Source: Bacteroidales bacterium
Lineage (GTDB): Bacteria > Bacteroidota > Bacteroidia > Bacteroidales > F082
Reading direction: 5' to 3'
Assembly (NCBI GenBank): GCA_016291135.1
Contig: JAEFAE010000004.1
Span: 1-64,000, forward strand
Length of the DNA stretch: 64,000 nt
Shown: positions 53,214 through 62,467 of the stretch, piece after piece
How positions within the stretch are numbered: position 1 is the stretch's first letter
How the letters are laid out: every line of letters starts with the position of its first letter
Notes under the pieces: model-generated
What the model was told of the DNA's origin: nothing
What the model saw: only the letters and a program-made list of their open reading frames with translations
The model's database searches: none
Made by a program: the position numbers and the translations under genes

Positions 53214-54674
53214 TTATTTCGGTGCGTTCTTAAGGATATCGCAGAGGAAGTCCCAGAACATTTGTACGGTCTTGATCTCCAGACGCTCGTCGGGGGAGTG
53301 TACGCCGCGGAGGGTGGGTCCGAAGCTGATCATATCCATGCCCTTGATCTTGTCGCCGATGAGGCCGCATTCGAGGCCGGCGTGGATGGCACGCACCTTC
53401 GGGTCTTTGCCGAAGCGTTTCTTATAGACTTTCACGGCGATGTCGCAGATCTTCGACTTGGGGTTGGGGGTCCAGCCGGGATAGCCATCGGTGTGTTCCA
53501 CGTCGGCGCCGGCGAGGTTGAAGACGGTCTCCACCATGTTGGCCACGTTCACTTTGGCCGAGTCGATGGAGCTGCGCTGTGAGGTCTGGATGAAGAAGTA
53601 GCCTTCTCTCTTCTTGCAGGAGGCCAGGTTGGTGGAGGTCTCCACGAAGTTCGGGATGGTCTGCGACCACTCGATGACGCCGTGCGGGCAGGCGTAGAGG
53701 GCGTTGAGCAACTCAAACTGCGACATCTCGTCGATGACGACGTCGGGCTGGATCTCAGCCTTCTCGGCGACCAAGGTGATGCCGGGATCGGCCACCTGGT
53801 ATTCGTTCTTGAAGTTGGCTTCCATCTCCTTGCAGTACTTCACGAATTCTTCGCAGCACTCGTTGGGCAGGTAGCCCACGGCCGTGGCTTCACGGGCGAT
53901 GGCGTTGCGGAGGTTGCCGCCTTGGAAGTCGTAGAGTGCGAAGTCGTACCGGCTGGTAGCATCAAACAGGATGCGGGTCAGCAGCTTGTTGGCGTTGGCC
54001 AGGTTCTTGTTGATGTCGTCGCCGCTGTGGCCGCCTTTAAGGCCTTTCACGGTGACGCGGTAGGCGGTGGCTTCTTCCGGAGCGGGTTCCAGGTCGTACC
54101 ACATCTTCACGATGGTGTCCATGCCGCCGGCGCAGCCGATGAAGATCTCGCCTTCGTCCTCGGAGTCGAGGTTGAGCAGGATGCGGCTCTTCATGTGTTT
54201 GGGGTCGAGGGCCATGGCGCCGGTGAGGCCGGTCTCCTCGTCGACGGTGAAGATGCACTCCAGTGGACCGTGTTTCACCTTCGGGTCGGTGATGACAGCC
54301 AGGGCGGCGGCGACGCCGATGCCGTCGTCGGCGCCGAGGGTGGTGCCGTTGGCGTGGACCCACTCGCCTTTGATGACCGCTTCGATCGGGTCTTTCTCAA
54401 AGTCGTGGACCTTGTCGCCGTTCTTTTCACACACCATGTCCATGTGGGCCTGGAGGGCGATCATCTTGCGGTCTTCCATGCCTTTGGTGGCGGGCACGGT
54501 CATGATGATGTTACCGCATTTTTCCTTGGTATATTTGATCTTGTGGTCTTTGGCCCATTGCTCAAGGTATTTGACCATCTGGGCTTCTTTCTTGGAAGGA
54601 CGTGGCACGTTGAGGATGCCTTGGAATTCTTTCCATACGCCAGCAGGGGCGAGTTTCAGGATGGAATCGTTCAT
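53214..54674 (-). CDS. pepD: Aminoacyl-histidine (Xaa-His) dipeptidase PepD
   Basis: 486 residues, typical of PepD (M20C). The metal ligands lie in ALQAHMDMV (HxD), TTLGADDGIG, DEETGLTGA with its catalytic Glu, and the later LDSEDEGE. GLKGGHSGDDI is the family signature. It is a cytosolic dipeptidase with wide specificity. It lies 42 bp downstream of rpe on the same strand, and the gap contains an 8-bp tandem repeat. No lipid or export signal. Confidence 0.96.
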   Translation of the reverse strand: MNDSILKLAPAGVWKEFQGILNVPRPSKKEAQMVKYLEQWAKDHKIKYTKEKCGNIIMTVPATKGMEDRKMIALQAHMDMVCEKNGDKVHDFEKDPIEAVIKGEWVHANGTTLGADDGIGVAAALAVITDPKVKHGPLECIFTVDEETGLTGAMALDPKHMKSRILLNLDSEDEGEIFIGCAGGMDTIVKMWYDLEPAPEEATAYRVTVKGLKGGHSGDDINKNLANANKLLTRILFDATSRYDFALYDFQGGNLRNAIAREATAVGYLPNECCEEFVKYCKEMEANFKNEYQVADPGITLVAEKAEIQPDVVIDEMSQFELLNALYACPHGVIEWSQTIPNFVETSTNLASCKKREGYFFIQTSQRSSIDSAKVNVANMVETVFNLAGADVEHTDGYPGWTPNPKSKICDIAVKVYKKRFGKDPKVRAIHAGLECGLIGDKIKGMDMISFGPTLRGVHSPDERLEIKTVQMFWDFLCDILKNAPK

Positions 54675-54681
54675 ATTTGTG

Positions 54682-54735
54682 GATTTAGAGATTTAAAGAT
54701 TCAACGATTTAAAGATTTAAAGATTTAAAGATTTC
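54682..54735. repeat. 8-bp tandem repeat (GATTTAAA) at the rpe-pepD junction
   Basis: Six units in a row, four perfect and two diverged (GATTTAGA, GATTCAAC), plus a partial. It covers the last codons and stop of rpe and runs to within 8 bases of the pepD start. The unit length is not a multiple of three. Confidence 0.92.
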
Positions 54736-55370
54736 ATCATACGGATCGTGGCTTCGGGATCTTCTGACTTGAACACCGCATTCCCGGCCACGAGGATGTC
54801 GGCGCCGGCCTCGAAGAGGGCGGCGGCGTTCTGGGTGTTCACCCCACCATCCACTTCGATCATGGTGTCAAGGCCTTGTTCATTGATCATGGCGCGGAGC
54901 TTGCGGATTTTCTCGAAAGTGCGTTCGATGAACTTTTGTCCGCCGAAGCCTGGGTTGACGCTCATCAACAGCACCAGGTCGAGGTCGCCGAGGATGTCTT
55001 CCAATACGGACACGGGGGTGTGCGGATTGAGCACCACGCCGGCCTTCACGCCGAGGGCCTTCAGCTGCTGCACCGCGCGGTGGATGTGGGTGCAAGCCTC
55101 GTAGTGGAAGGTGATGATGTCGGCGCCTGCCTTCACGAAAGCCTCGAAATACTTTTCTGGCTCTACGATCATCAGGTGGACGTCCAGCGGTTTCTCGGCT
55201 TGCTGGCTGATGGCTTGTACCACGGGGATGCCGAACGAGATGTTGGGTACGAAGCGTCCGTCCATCACGTCGCAATGGAACCAGTCGGCTTCGCTGCGGT
55301 TGACCATGTCGATATCCTTACCAAGATTCAGAAAATCTGCCGAGAGCAGGGAAGGGGCGATCATTTTCAT
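54717..55370 (-). CDS. rpe: Ribulose-phosphate 3-epimerase
   Basis: 217 residues from MKMIAPSLLS, the standard start. IAPSLLSADF, DWFHCDVMDGRFVPN, DVHLMI, SVNPGFGGQKF and EVDGGVN carry all the expected active-site residues (His, Asp, Met, Asp). It interconverts ribulose-5-phosphate and xylulose-5-phosphate in the pentose phosphate pathway. Its last codons (KSLNL) are encoded by the 8-bp repeat, so slippage would change the C-terminus. A TATCTTTG promoter lies 29 bases before the start. Confidence 0.97.
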   Translation of the reverse strand: MKMIAPSLLSADFLNLGKDIDMVNRSEADWFHCDVMDGRFVPNISFGIPVVQAISQQAEKPLDVHLMIVEPEKYFEAFVKAGADIITFHYEACTHIHRAVQQLKALGVKAGVVLNPHTPVSVLEDILGDLDLVLLMSVNPGFGGQKFIERTFEKIRKLRAMINEQGLDTMIEVDGGVNTQNAAALFEAGADILVAGNAVFKSEDPEATIRMMKSLNL

Positions 55371-55399
55371 AGTGGAAAGTTGAAAGTTCTTTACTGAGG

Positions 55400-55407
55400 C
55401 AAAGATA
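55400..55407 (-). promoter_or_regulatory. -7 element for rpe
   Basis: Minus-strand TATCTTTG directly beside the terminator of the upstream giant gene. Confidence 0.6.
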
Positions 55408-55408
55408 A

Positions 55409-55438
55409 AAAAAAAGTGCCTCGTGAGAGGCACTTTTT
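55409..55438 (-). terminator. Terminator after the giant T9SS gene
   Basis: Stem AAAAAGTGCCTC / GAGGCACTTTTT with loop GTGA, 24 bases past the stop. It closely resembles the hairpin at 61263-61290. Confidence 0.9.
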
Positions 55439-55461
55439 GTGGAAAAATTAACGGAGATTTG

Positions 55462-58400
55462 TTATCTCACGACCGTTACAGTCTTGATGAAGGTGCCTTG
55501 GTTGGCGTGGATCCTGAACAGATAGCAGCCGGCGGCCAGGTCGGTGACGTTGACCCTGGTGGCGTCGGCATTGACGTTGCCAAGGTACAGGAGACGCTGG
55601 CCCATGAGGTTGACGACCTCGATGGAGGTGATGTCAGGACCGGCCACGACAACCTCGTCGATGGCGGGCACGGGATAGACGCTGTAGCGATCCTCGTCGA
55701 TGCCGGCGATGCCAAGCGTGCCTTCCTCGGCCCTCACAGGACAGCCTTCCTTGGTGGAGAGGATGACGCCGTCGAGATCGGCGTTGCCCAAGTTGAGGAC
55801 GGGGTAGCAGCCGGGCTCGCGTTCGCTGTCGAGGCTGAAGACGAGCTGGACATACTTGCCGTCGACCCAGTTGCCCATGGTGCTGAAGCCTGGCAACTCG
55901 ATGGATGCAGGCGCGGCGTCGAGGGTGAACTGATAGCCCGCAAGCGCCATGTCGGCGTCGATGAAGAGGGTGCCGTCAACGACCGCGAAGGTGGCCTCCA
56001 GGTCGCCGCAGCTGGCTTTATAACCATGGATGAGGCCGTTGATGGCCAAGGCGTCGCTGATGTCGATGATGCCGTCGCCGTTCATGTCGCCCATCTCGAA
56101 CTCGAAGGGGACGTTGTTGCCGATGATGTGGTTCAGGGTGGTGAGCACGTCGAGGATGTTGACGTCGCCGTCGAGGTTCACGTCGCCCAGGTCGAAGTGT
56201 TGGAATTCGCCGCTGACGGTGACGTCGGCGGCGGGCATGACAAACGTCATGCCAGGCAGGGTGATGGCGGTCACGTTCTCCGGGTCGTCGGTGTAGTAGA
56301 ACAGCGAGACCAGACGGTATTGGGCCTCATGCTCTGCCGTCACGACGACGGTCTGGCCCTCATAGGCGGTGGCTGGCGCTTCGAGGGTGCCGCCCTCGAC
56401 CTGGACGAGGGTGATGTTGTACTGCATCAACATCTCGAAGTGGGCCGTGTAGTCGCCGTCTTCGGTGACGGTGAGGTGGTAGGTCGTCTCATCGGAGACC
56501 ATTTCGCCGTCCAAGGTCCAGTTGAGGAAGGCATAGCCCTCGTTGGGGATGGCTTCAAGGGTGATGGACGTTCCGTGGGGATAGGTGCCTTCGCCGGTTA
56601 CGGTGCCGCCCTCGGTCGGGTCGGCTGAGACGGTGACGGTGTATTCGCTGTGGCTGAACTGGGCGACGTAAGTGCCCGGAGCGGTGACGGTGAAGGTGTA
56701 GCTCGGATCGGAGGAGACTTCCTCGCCGTCAAGGGTCCAGTTCAGGAAGGTGTATCCTTCGTTAGCGGAGGCTTCAAGGGTGGCCGAATCGCCATGGGCG
56801 TAGGAGCCCGATCCGGTGACGGTGCCGCCTTCGGTGGGATTGGCCAGTGCGGTGATGAGGTGCTGTTTGACGGCGAAGTGGGCGACGTAGTCGCCGGCTT
56901 CGGTGACAGTGAAAGTATGGGTGGGGTGGTGGGAGATCAAGGCGCCGTTTTTGGTCCACTTGAGGAAGATGTAGCCCATATTGACCGTGGCGGTGAGGGT
57001 GCATTCCTCGAAGTGGTTGTAGGTGCCGTCGCCGGAGAGGGTGCCTCCTTCTTCGGGATTGGCCGAGACGGTGATCTCATAGCTGTTAATCTCGAAGTGT
57101 GCAACGAGGGTCCTGGGCCCGCTCACGACAAACGTGAGGGTGTCGGTGGTGGCGACCTCCGTGCCGTCCTCAGTCCAGTTGACGAAGTGGTAGCCCTCAT
57201 TGGGCGTGGCAATCAAAGTGCATTCCTCGAAGTGGTTGTAGGTGCCGGCTCCACTGATGGTACCGCCTTCCTCGGGATTGGCGCTGGCCTCGATTTCATA
57301 GCTGTTGATCTCGAAGTGACCCACAAAGGTGGAGTCTTGCGTCACGGTGAAGCTCAAAGTCTCGGAAGTGGATACTTGAGAGCCATTGACGGTCCAGTTG
57401 ACGAAGTGGTAACCAGTAGAAGGAGTAGCAGCGAGGGAACAGGTGGTGCCATAGCCATAGGAGCCGACTCCATTAACGTCGCCGCCCTCGGTGGGATTGG
57501 CCGAGGCGTCGATCTGGTATTGTTGCAAAGCCAAATCCACGGCCTGCGGGCAGCCCATGGAATAGTAGATGTTGCGATTTGGGCATGTCTTTGCCCCATC
57601 ATACACCATGCGCAACTCATAGGTGTTGTCGATCGTTCCTTCTGTATCGACAAAGGAACTGCCGGTGGTGAAACCAAGCCACTCGCCGTCACGGAAGAGT
57701 ACTGTTCCCAATGGGTCGACCACCGGGTTGAATGAAGTGCTTTCTATGTATGCGCGAATCATCCAGGAATAGCCAGGTAAACCAGCATCTGCAAGGTCAG
57801 ACCAGGTCTCGCCGTCTAAACTTACCCAACGGTTGTTGGGGTAGCCAGTGTCATTGCATGCATCTGCTGGATAAACTGTGCCGTTTTGGTAGAACATGAT
57901 CCACAAATTTTCGGTGCCATCAATGAGGACAGGATTGTCCAACTCAATTTCCATAAAACCAGAGTCGCCAGTCAAGTTGAAATCTTTCGTGGCAACAGGT
58001 GAACCGCCAGGTGTGTCGCCACCAAGGAAGACGTTCAGCGTGGCAGCGCACTCATAGGTGCTGTGCAATGCGACCTTCGACAAGTTCATGCTGCCATATT
58101 CTGCAAGTAAGTCTGCCGGGAACATGGTGGCCCAATAGATATTGCCGCCTGCGCCAACGGACGTGGCATACGTGCCGTCATCATAGTAAAGCCATTGTTC
58201 GCTGAAGGGATTCTCTTCCGAGCCTGCCGCGTCGGGATAGGTCCAACTGAGGTGGGCTCCCTCGGCGTCAAGGATGCCCGTTGGGTCTATGGTGCCGTCA
58301 TAATGGTCACAAGACTGGTAGAGCCACTGTTGCGAGACTGTGTTGCTCGGACCTGCAGCATAGACATGGGTTACCATACAATAGTAACTTGTGCTGTCTG

Positions 58401-61200
58401 TCAGTGCGTCGGTGGGAAGCTGCATAAACGCTTGGTCGGTAGTGCCTGAATAGATGGTGTCGCCGCTCAATTCGGTGAGCGTCACGATGGTTTCCTCGTA
58501 TTGGCGCTGGCCGTTGCTTCTGCCGTCGTCCCACATCGCCCAGCCAGTGCGTGAGATGTAGAGGTTCGTGGCGGGCGGACAGTTTGTGGAGAAGCTCCAG
58601 AGGTCGCTGAATACGCCTTCGGTACAGTCGTCGTTGCGTTCACCTACTTGCCAGTAATAGGTGGTGCCGATGTCGAGAGATTCTGTGATAAGGTACTCTT
58701 CACTCAATTCGTGTGTCCATGAGACAAGGGTGTCCATGTTGTCGGGATCGGTGCCTAAGAGCAAGCAGTACTGGATGGCGTAATCGCGGAGTTTCCAGCT
58801 AAGCGTTGTGTTGGCCTCGTCGATGTCCGTAGTGCCATTGGTAGGCGTGAGCAAGGTGGCAGGTTCGGGGCATGGCAGTGCTTCAGCGTTGATGGTAACG
58901 GTGAATTCATCGCTTGTTGAGGAAGCCGCCAAATAATAGGTGCCGGGAAAAACGAGGCGATGGTCGATGTCACAGGTGTTGTCTCTTAAGCGCCGTTGTT
59001 GACCCGCTTTAAAAAGCGTGTTTGCTCGCAGGGTGGATGTGGTGGTCATGGAGAAAGAATTAGTAGCAGCATCGTAGGGTGTGTTATCCCTATAGGTGTA
59101 TGCAGTAGCTTGGAAACCAGGGTCGTGATAGTACCACTGAATGGAGGAACCCCAATCGCCATTGTTCATTTGAACCATAACGAGGAGGTTGCTGTTGCCA
59201 TCCCAGGCGAATTCGTTCTGGTTGAAGACGAACTCGTTCCATCCTACCACCTCTTGGAAATCTCCTTGGAAAACAAGCGTCATGGACGAACCTAATGGCG
59301 AAGAAGATGGTGCCGTGTTGTCACTTACGTTGGCCATCCAGATGCTGACATCATGGATTAAGTAACCATAGGTGCTCTGGCTGTACCAGCTGATACTGCT
59401 CATTGGCGTGGTGTTGGCTCCGGCTTCGAGTAACTCGTTGGCTAGGAAAAGTTGTAGAGACAGACTGTTGTCATAAAGGTAATACATTGGCACACGGCCA
59501 GAGGTGTTTGTACCTTCGCCAATCTGGGCCTCAAAAGGCGAAGAAGCAGATAAAGAATTGTTCGCATCGGGGCCACCCTCACCATTAAAGCTTTCCGCAT
59601 AAAGGGCTACCTTGCCATTGTCACCTTCGGTGACGCTGGCACTCAGCAGGACCTTGTGGTCGAATTCGAGTTTATAGACCACATCGTTGCCTTCGGGGAT
59701 ATTGGCATTGGGCAAGAAGTAGTTGTCGTAAAGCGGAAGGGCGGTGGCGTTTAGGGTTTCGGTGTAGGGGAAGCTGTTCGCCTCTTTGGGCAGTTCCCAA
59801 ACGTCGCCTTCTGCAGGATCATAGATTTGAGCCGTGATCGGGAAGGCGGTCGAACCTGTGGCATTCCCATAGGGGTAGGAAACGTTCAAGGTGCCCTCCA
59901 CGATGCTGGGCTGATTGCCCCAGTTGACACCGAGCGTTACGCTTTCATTCTCGCCAAGGGTGAAGGGAAGGGTGAGGTCGCCCAAGTCAATTCCTAGGGC
60001 GTCGCTTCCGGTGCCTTGGAGTTCCAAACCGGTGATTTCTGCCTCAACATCGGTGTTGGTAAGGATGAAGGTGTAGGGTCGCATCCACGCACTGGCAGGG
60101 CGGTAGCCTAAGTCTAGCGGGTCGGGTAGGGTGGCAAGAATGGGGGTGGGATCGGGAGGAGGGGGTAGATAGGTGAAGGTGGTCTTGGGCAAGAAGTTAC
60201 GCTGCGTGGCGCTGATGTAATCCAAGCCAGTCGAGCTGTAGCCTTGCACCGAAGCGCCCGACACAGTCTCGCCATAGAAATAGGCGCTCTTCCAGTTGCC
60301 CGGAACGATTTGATAAACACCGACAAGCAGGTTGCCACCGTTGTAGGTGTAAGGCGTGTCGAAGTTGATCGTCATCGTAGCACCAGTGCCGTCGAGAGCA
60401 CCCGTGTACACGATAGAACGGTCTTCACCGTAAAAGTTGTCAATGGTGGTGTTGTCCACTTCATACATGAAGACTTCCCATGTACCAGTCCATACATCCG
60501 AAGCGGGAGAAGACAGGTAATAGGTAATGCCACTGATTTCGCCGCCAGCCATTGCACTCAGCTCTGTGGCTGGATACACCATTTCGCACTTTTGGTAGGC
60601 ATCAGCCCATGTGCCGTATACAGGCACATAGTTGTTGGTGGTAGTAGCGTCATGAACGGTGAGTTCCGCTTCAAGCAACTCGTCACCTTTGGTAAAAACG
60701 AAGTCATCAAGGCATAAATAGAGTGCATCATTAGATGTACACTTGATAGCTACATACTTCGTCCCAGAGGGGAACGCTTCGGTGTATATTTCCCAATCAT
60801 TGCCGGCGATAGCCGTAATCTCTTCACCAAAAGTAAAGTCACTAATGTCATTGGAGTTGGTGGAATATCCTACTTGGAAAGTTTCCGAAAAGCTACCAGC
60901 GGAACCAAACTTGTAGTAGAATGAAACATTTAATTCATGGTTGTTAGTACCTGTAAACTCAGGGGAAATCAAATACTGGGGCGGCGAGATTGTCCAATGG
61001 AAGGTAAAGGTAGAGTCTCCCGAATGGACAAAATCGTTCGAATTGGTAAGACCTGTGTTGCTTTGACAATCAGTCAAAGTCCATCCGTTAAGTCCGTTCT
61101 CAAAGCCTTCGGAATACGGCAATGAGACTTGGGCATGTGCCATGTTCAAAAAAGCCAGCATGAATACGGCTACAATCAATCGTAATAGCTTTTTTTTCAT
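55462..61200 (-). CDS. Giant T9SS-sorted surface protein with InlB-like repeats and dockerin-type domain
   Basis: 1912 residues from MKKKLLRLIV with a Sec signal (ends AHAQV); longer in-frame starts have no signal. It begins with a choice-of-anchor J/cleaved-adhesin type domain (YSEGFENGLNGWTLTD). Unassigned beta-sandwich and fibronectin-like stretches follow to about residue 1220. Then come five InlB-type repeats of about 75 residues (each with ANP-EGG, G-GTY, a GY-F-NW core and HFE) and a sixth degenerate one. A dockerin-type calcium module (DVNLDGDVNILD, DMNGDGIIDISD) is near 1670-1720, and the T9SS tail is at the end (VYPVPAIDE to VTVVR). It is likely an adhesin or scaffold displayed on the surface. 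Confidence 0.9.
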   Translation of the reverse strand: MKKKLLRLIVAVFMLAFLNMAHAQVSLPYSEGFENGLNGWTLTDCQSNTGLTNSNDFVHSGDSTFTFHWTISPPQYLISPEFTGTNNHELNVSFYYKFGSAGSFSETFQVGYSTNSNDISDFTFGEEITAIAGNDWEIYTEAFPSGTKYVAIKCTSNDALYLCLDDFVFTKGDELLEAELTVHDATTTNNYVPVYGTWADAYQKCEMVYPATELSAMAGGEISGITYYLSSPASDVWTGTWEVFMYEVDNTTIDNFYGEDRSIVYTGALDGTGATMTINFDTPYTYNGGNLLVGVYQIVPGNWKSAYFYGETVSGASVQGYSSTGLDYISATQRNFLPKTTFTYLPPPPDPTPILATLPDPLDLGYRPASAWMRPYTFILTNTDVEAEITGLELQGTGSDALGIDLGDLTLPFTLGENESVTLGVNWGNQPSIVEGTLNVSYPYGNATGSTAFPITAQIYDPAEGDVWELPKEANSFPYTETLNATALPLYDNYFLPNANIPEGNDVVYKLEFDHKVLLSASVTEGDNGKVALYAESFNGEGGPDANNSLSASSPFEAQIGEGTNTSGRVPMYYLYDNSLSLQLFLANELLEAGANTTPMSSISWYSQSTYGYLIHDVSIWMANVSDNTAPSSSPLGSSMTLVFQGDFQEVVGWNEFVFNQNEFAWDGNSNLLVMVQMNNGDWGSSIQWYYHDPGFQATAYTYRDNTPYDAATNSFSMTTTSTLRANTLFKAGQQRRLRDNTCDIDHRLVFPGTYYLAASSTSDEFTVTINAEALPCPEPATLLTPTNGTTDIDEANTTLSWKLRDYAIQYCLLLGTDPDNMDTLVSWTHELSEEYLITESLDIGTTYYWQVGERNDDCTEGVFSDLWSFSTNCPPATNLYISRTGWAMWDDGRSNGQRQYEETIVTLTELSGDTIYSGTTDQAFMQLPTDALTDSTSYYCMVTHVYAAGPSNTVSQQWLYQSCDHYDGTIDPTGILDAEGAHLSWTYPDAAGSEENPFSEQWLYYDDGTYATSVGAGGNIYWATMFPADLLAEYGSMNLSKVALHSTYECAATLNVFLGGDTPGGSPVATKDFNLTGDSGFMEIELDNPVLIDGTENLWIMFYQNGTVYPADACNDTGYPNNRWVSLDGETWSDLADAGLPGYSWMIRAYIESTSFNPVVDPLGTVLFRDGEWLGFTTGSSFVDTEGTIDNTYELRMVYDGAKTCPNRNIYYSMGCPQAVDLALQQYQIDASANPTEGGDVNGVGSYGYGTTCSLAATPSTGYHFVNWTVNGSQVSTSETLSFTVTQDSTFVGHFEINSYEIEASANPEEGGTISGAGTYNHFEECTLIATPNEGYHFVNWTEDGTEVATTDTLTFVVSGPRTLVAHFEINSYEITVSANPEEGGTLSGDGTYNHFEECTLTATVNMGYIFLKWTKNGALISHHPTHTFTVTEAGDYVAHFAVKQHLITALANPTEGGTVTGSGSYAHGDSATLEASANEGYTFLNWTLDGEEVSSDPSYTFTVTAPGTYVAQFSHSEYTVTVSADPTEGGTVTGEGTYPHGTSITLEAIPNEGYAFLNWTLDGEMVSDETTYHLTVTEDGDYTAHFEMLMQYNITLVQVEGGTLEAPATAYEGQTVVVTAEHEAQYRLVSLFYYTDDPENVTAITLPGMTFVMPAADVTVSGEFQHFDLGDVNLDGDVNILDVLTTLNHIIGNNVPFEFEMGDMNGDGIIDISDALAINGLIHGYKASCGDLEATFAVVDGTLFIDADMALAGYQFTLDAAPASIELPGFSTMGNWVDGKYVQLVFSLDSEREPGCYPVLNLGNADLDGVILSTKEGCPVRAEEGTLGIAGIDEDRYSVYPVPAIDEVVVAGPDITSIEVVNLMGQRLLYLGNVNADATRVNVTDLAAGCYLFRIHANQGTFIKTVTVVR

Positions 61201-61231
61201 AATATTATTTTTTTTAAAGGTTCTTTGCTTG

Positions 61232-61239
61232 CAAATATA
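61232..61239 (-). promoter_or_regulatory. -7 element for the giant T9SS gene
   Basis: Minus-strand TATATTTG, 31 bases before the ATG. It supports the MKKKLL start. Confidence 0.6.
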
Positions 61240-61262
61240 TGGATTGTTAAAAAATAAAACAA

Positions 61263-61290
61263 AAAAAGGTGCCTCGCGAGGCACCTTTTT
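61263..61290 (-). terminator. Terminator after the T9SS pseudogene
   Basis: A perfect 28-base palindrome: AAAAAGGTGCCTCG and its complement. It begins at the remnant's stop codon. Confidence 0.9.
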
Positions 61291-61483
61291 TATAAAATCA
61301 TCACTTTTCTGCTCATCAACCGCCCATTTTCGGTCAAGCCTTGGATGATGTAGATGCCCGTGTTCAGTTCGTTGAGCCATTGCAGTTTGCGACCAGGGTG
61401 TTGTTTACTGGATTGTTGACCCATTGTGCATTCAATGACACAAAGCATGTTAGAGCAAGAATGAGAAGGAATAGCTCTTTCAT
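61290..61483 (-). pseudogene. Collapsed T9SS protein gene: signal peptide joined to sorting-domain tail
   Basis: One minus-strand frame starts MKELFLLILALTCFVSLNAQ, a good signal peptide, continues QWVNNPVNNTLVANCNG and stops after 39 residues (61364). A second frame then reads LNTGIYIIQGLTENGR and ends SRKVMIL, the last part of a T9SS type A sorting domain. The middle of the gene is missing and the two ends are out of frame, as expected of an internal deletion. The promoter (TATATTTG) and terminator are still present. This 375-base interval holds no other gene. Confidence 0.8.
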
Positions 61484-61508
61484 AGTAATGGATTTGTGAT
61501 ACTGAATG

Positions 61509-61516
61509 CAAATATA
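61509..61516 (-). promoter_or_regulatory. Retained -7 element of the pseudogene
   Basis: Minus-strand TATATTTG, 25 bases before the remnant ATG. Confidence 0.55.
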
Positions 61517-61526
61517 AAAAAACAAT

Positions 61527-61558
61527 AAAAAAGCCCTCCGTCACCGAAGGGCTCTTTT
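61527..61558 (-). terminator. Terminator of the pnp-rpoD transcript
   Basis: Stem AGCCCT / AGGGCT with flanking A and T runs, 18 bases after the rpoD stop. Confidence 0.85.
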
Positions 61559-61575
61559 AAAAAATACCAAAGATC

Positions 61576-62439
61576 TTAACCGAGATAACTCTTAAGGATC
61601 TTGCTACGGCTGGTGTGTTTCAACCGGCGGATGGCCTTTTCCTTGATCTGACGCACACGTTCACGCGTCAAGTCGAACTTCTCGCCGATCTCTTCAAGCG
61701 TCATCGGGTGACTGCCGTTGAGTCCGAAGTAAAGACGGACCACATCGGCCTCACGCGGTGTCAGCGTGGAGATGGCTCGGTCAATTTCCTTGCGTAACGA
61801 CTCGTACAGAAGCTCCGTCTCCGGGGTGGGTGCCTCTTCACTCTTCAAGACGTCGTACATGGTGTTGTCTTCGTCCTGGATGAGCGGGGCGTCCATCGAA
61901 ATGTGACGTCCGGCGTTTTTCATCGATTCTTTGACCTCGGCCTCCGTGATTTCCAGCACCTCGGCAATCTCCTCTGCATTGGGTTCGCGCTCATACTCTT
62001 GCTCCAGCTTGGCGTAAGCTTTGTTGATTTTGTTGATGGAACCGATTTTGTTCAGAGGGAGACGGACAATACGCGATTGTTCGGCCAGTGCCTGGAGGAT
62101 GGATTGGCGGATCCACCACACGGCATACGAGATGAATTTGAAACCTCTGGTCTCGTCGAAACGTTGTGCGGCTTTTATCAGCCCCAGGTTGCCTTCGTTG
62201 ATTAAGTCGGGAAGACTGAGGCCCTGGTTCTGATACTGTTTTGATACGGAGACGACGAAGCGCAGGTTGGCTTTGGTGAGCTTCTCCAATGCCACTTTGT
62301 CGCCTTGCTTGATACGCTGAGCGAGCTCCACCTCTTCTTCAGCGGAGATCAACTCAACCTTACCAATCTCTTGCAGGTACTTGTCGAGAGATGCGGTCTC
62401 ACGGTTCGTGACCTGCTTCGTAATCTTTAACTGCCTCAT
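61576..62439 (-). CDS. rpoD: Primary sigma factor RpoD/SigA
   Basis: 287 residues, the short Bacteroidota form without region 1.1. Region 1.2 is [16 protein letters not shown]. Region 2 includes [35 protein letters not shown] and [14 protein letters not shown]. Region 3 is around [16 protein letters not shown], and region 4.2 is [20 protein letters not shown]. It directs RNA polymerase to TTTG/TAnnTTTG promoters, which are the elements seen across this window. It lies 28 bp after pnp, so both are probably on one transcript. Confidence 0.97.
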   Translation of the reverse strand: MRQLKITKQVTNRETASLDKYLQEIGKVELISAEEEVELAQRIKQGDKVALEKLTKANLRFVVSVSKQYQNQGLSLPDLINEGNLGLIKAAQRFDETRGFKFISYAVWWIRQSILQALAEQSRIVRLPLNKIGSINKINKAYAKLEQEYEREPNAEEIAEVLEITEAEVKESMKNAGRHISMDAPLIQDEDNTMYDVLKSEEAPTPETELLYESLRKEIDRAISTLTPREADVVRLYFGLNGSHPMTLEEIGEKFDLTRERVRQIKEKAIRRLKHTSRSKILKSYLG

Positions 62440-62467
62440 TTATAACGTGTTGGTTAACCAATTAGAA

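Noticed and set aside
61290-61544. 84-codon frame as an intact small gene
   Set aside because: Its N-terminal part is out-of-frame translation of a signal-peptide region and only its tail matches a sorting domain, so a pseudogene fits better.
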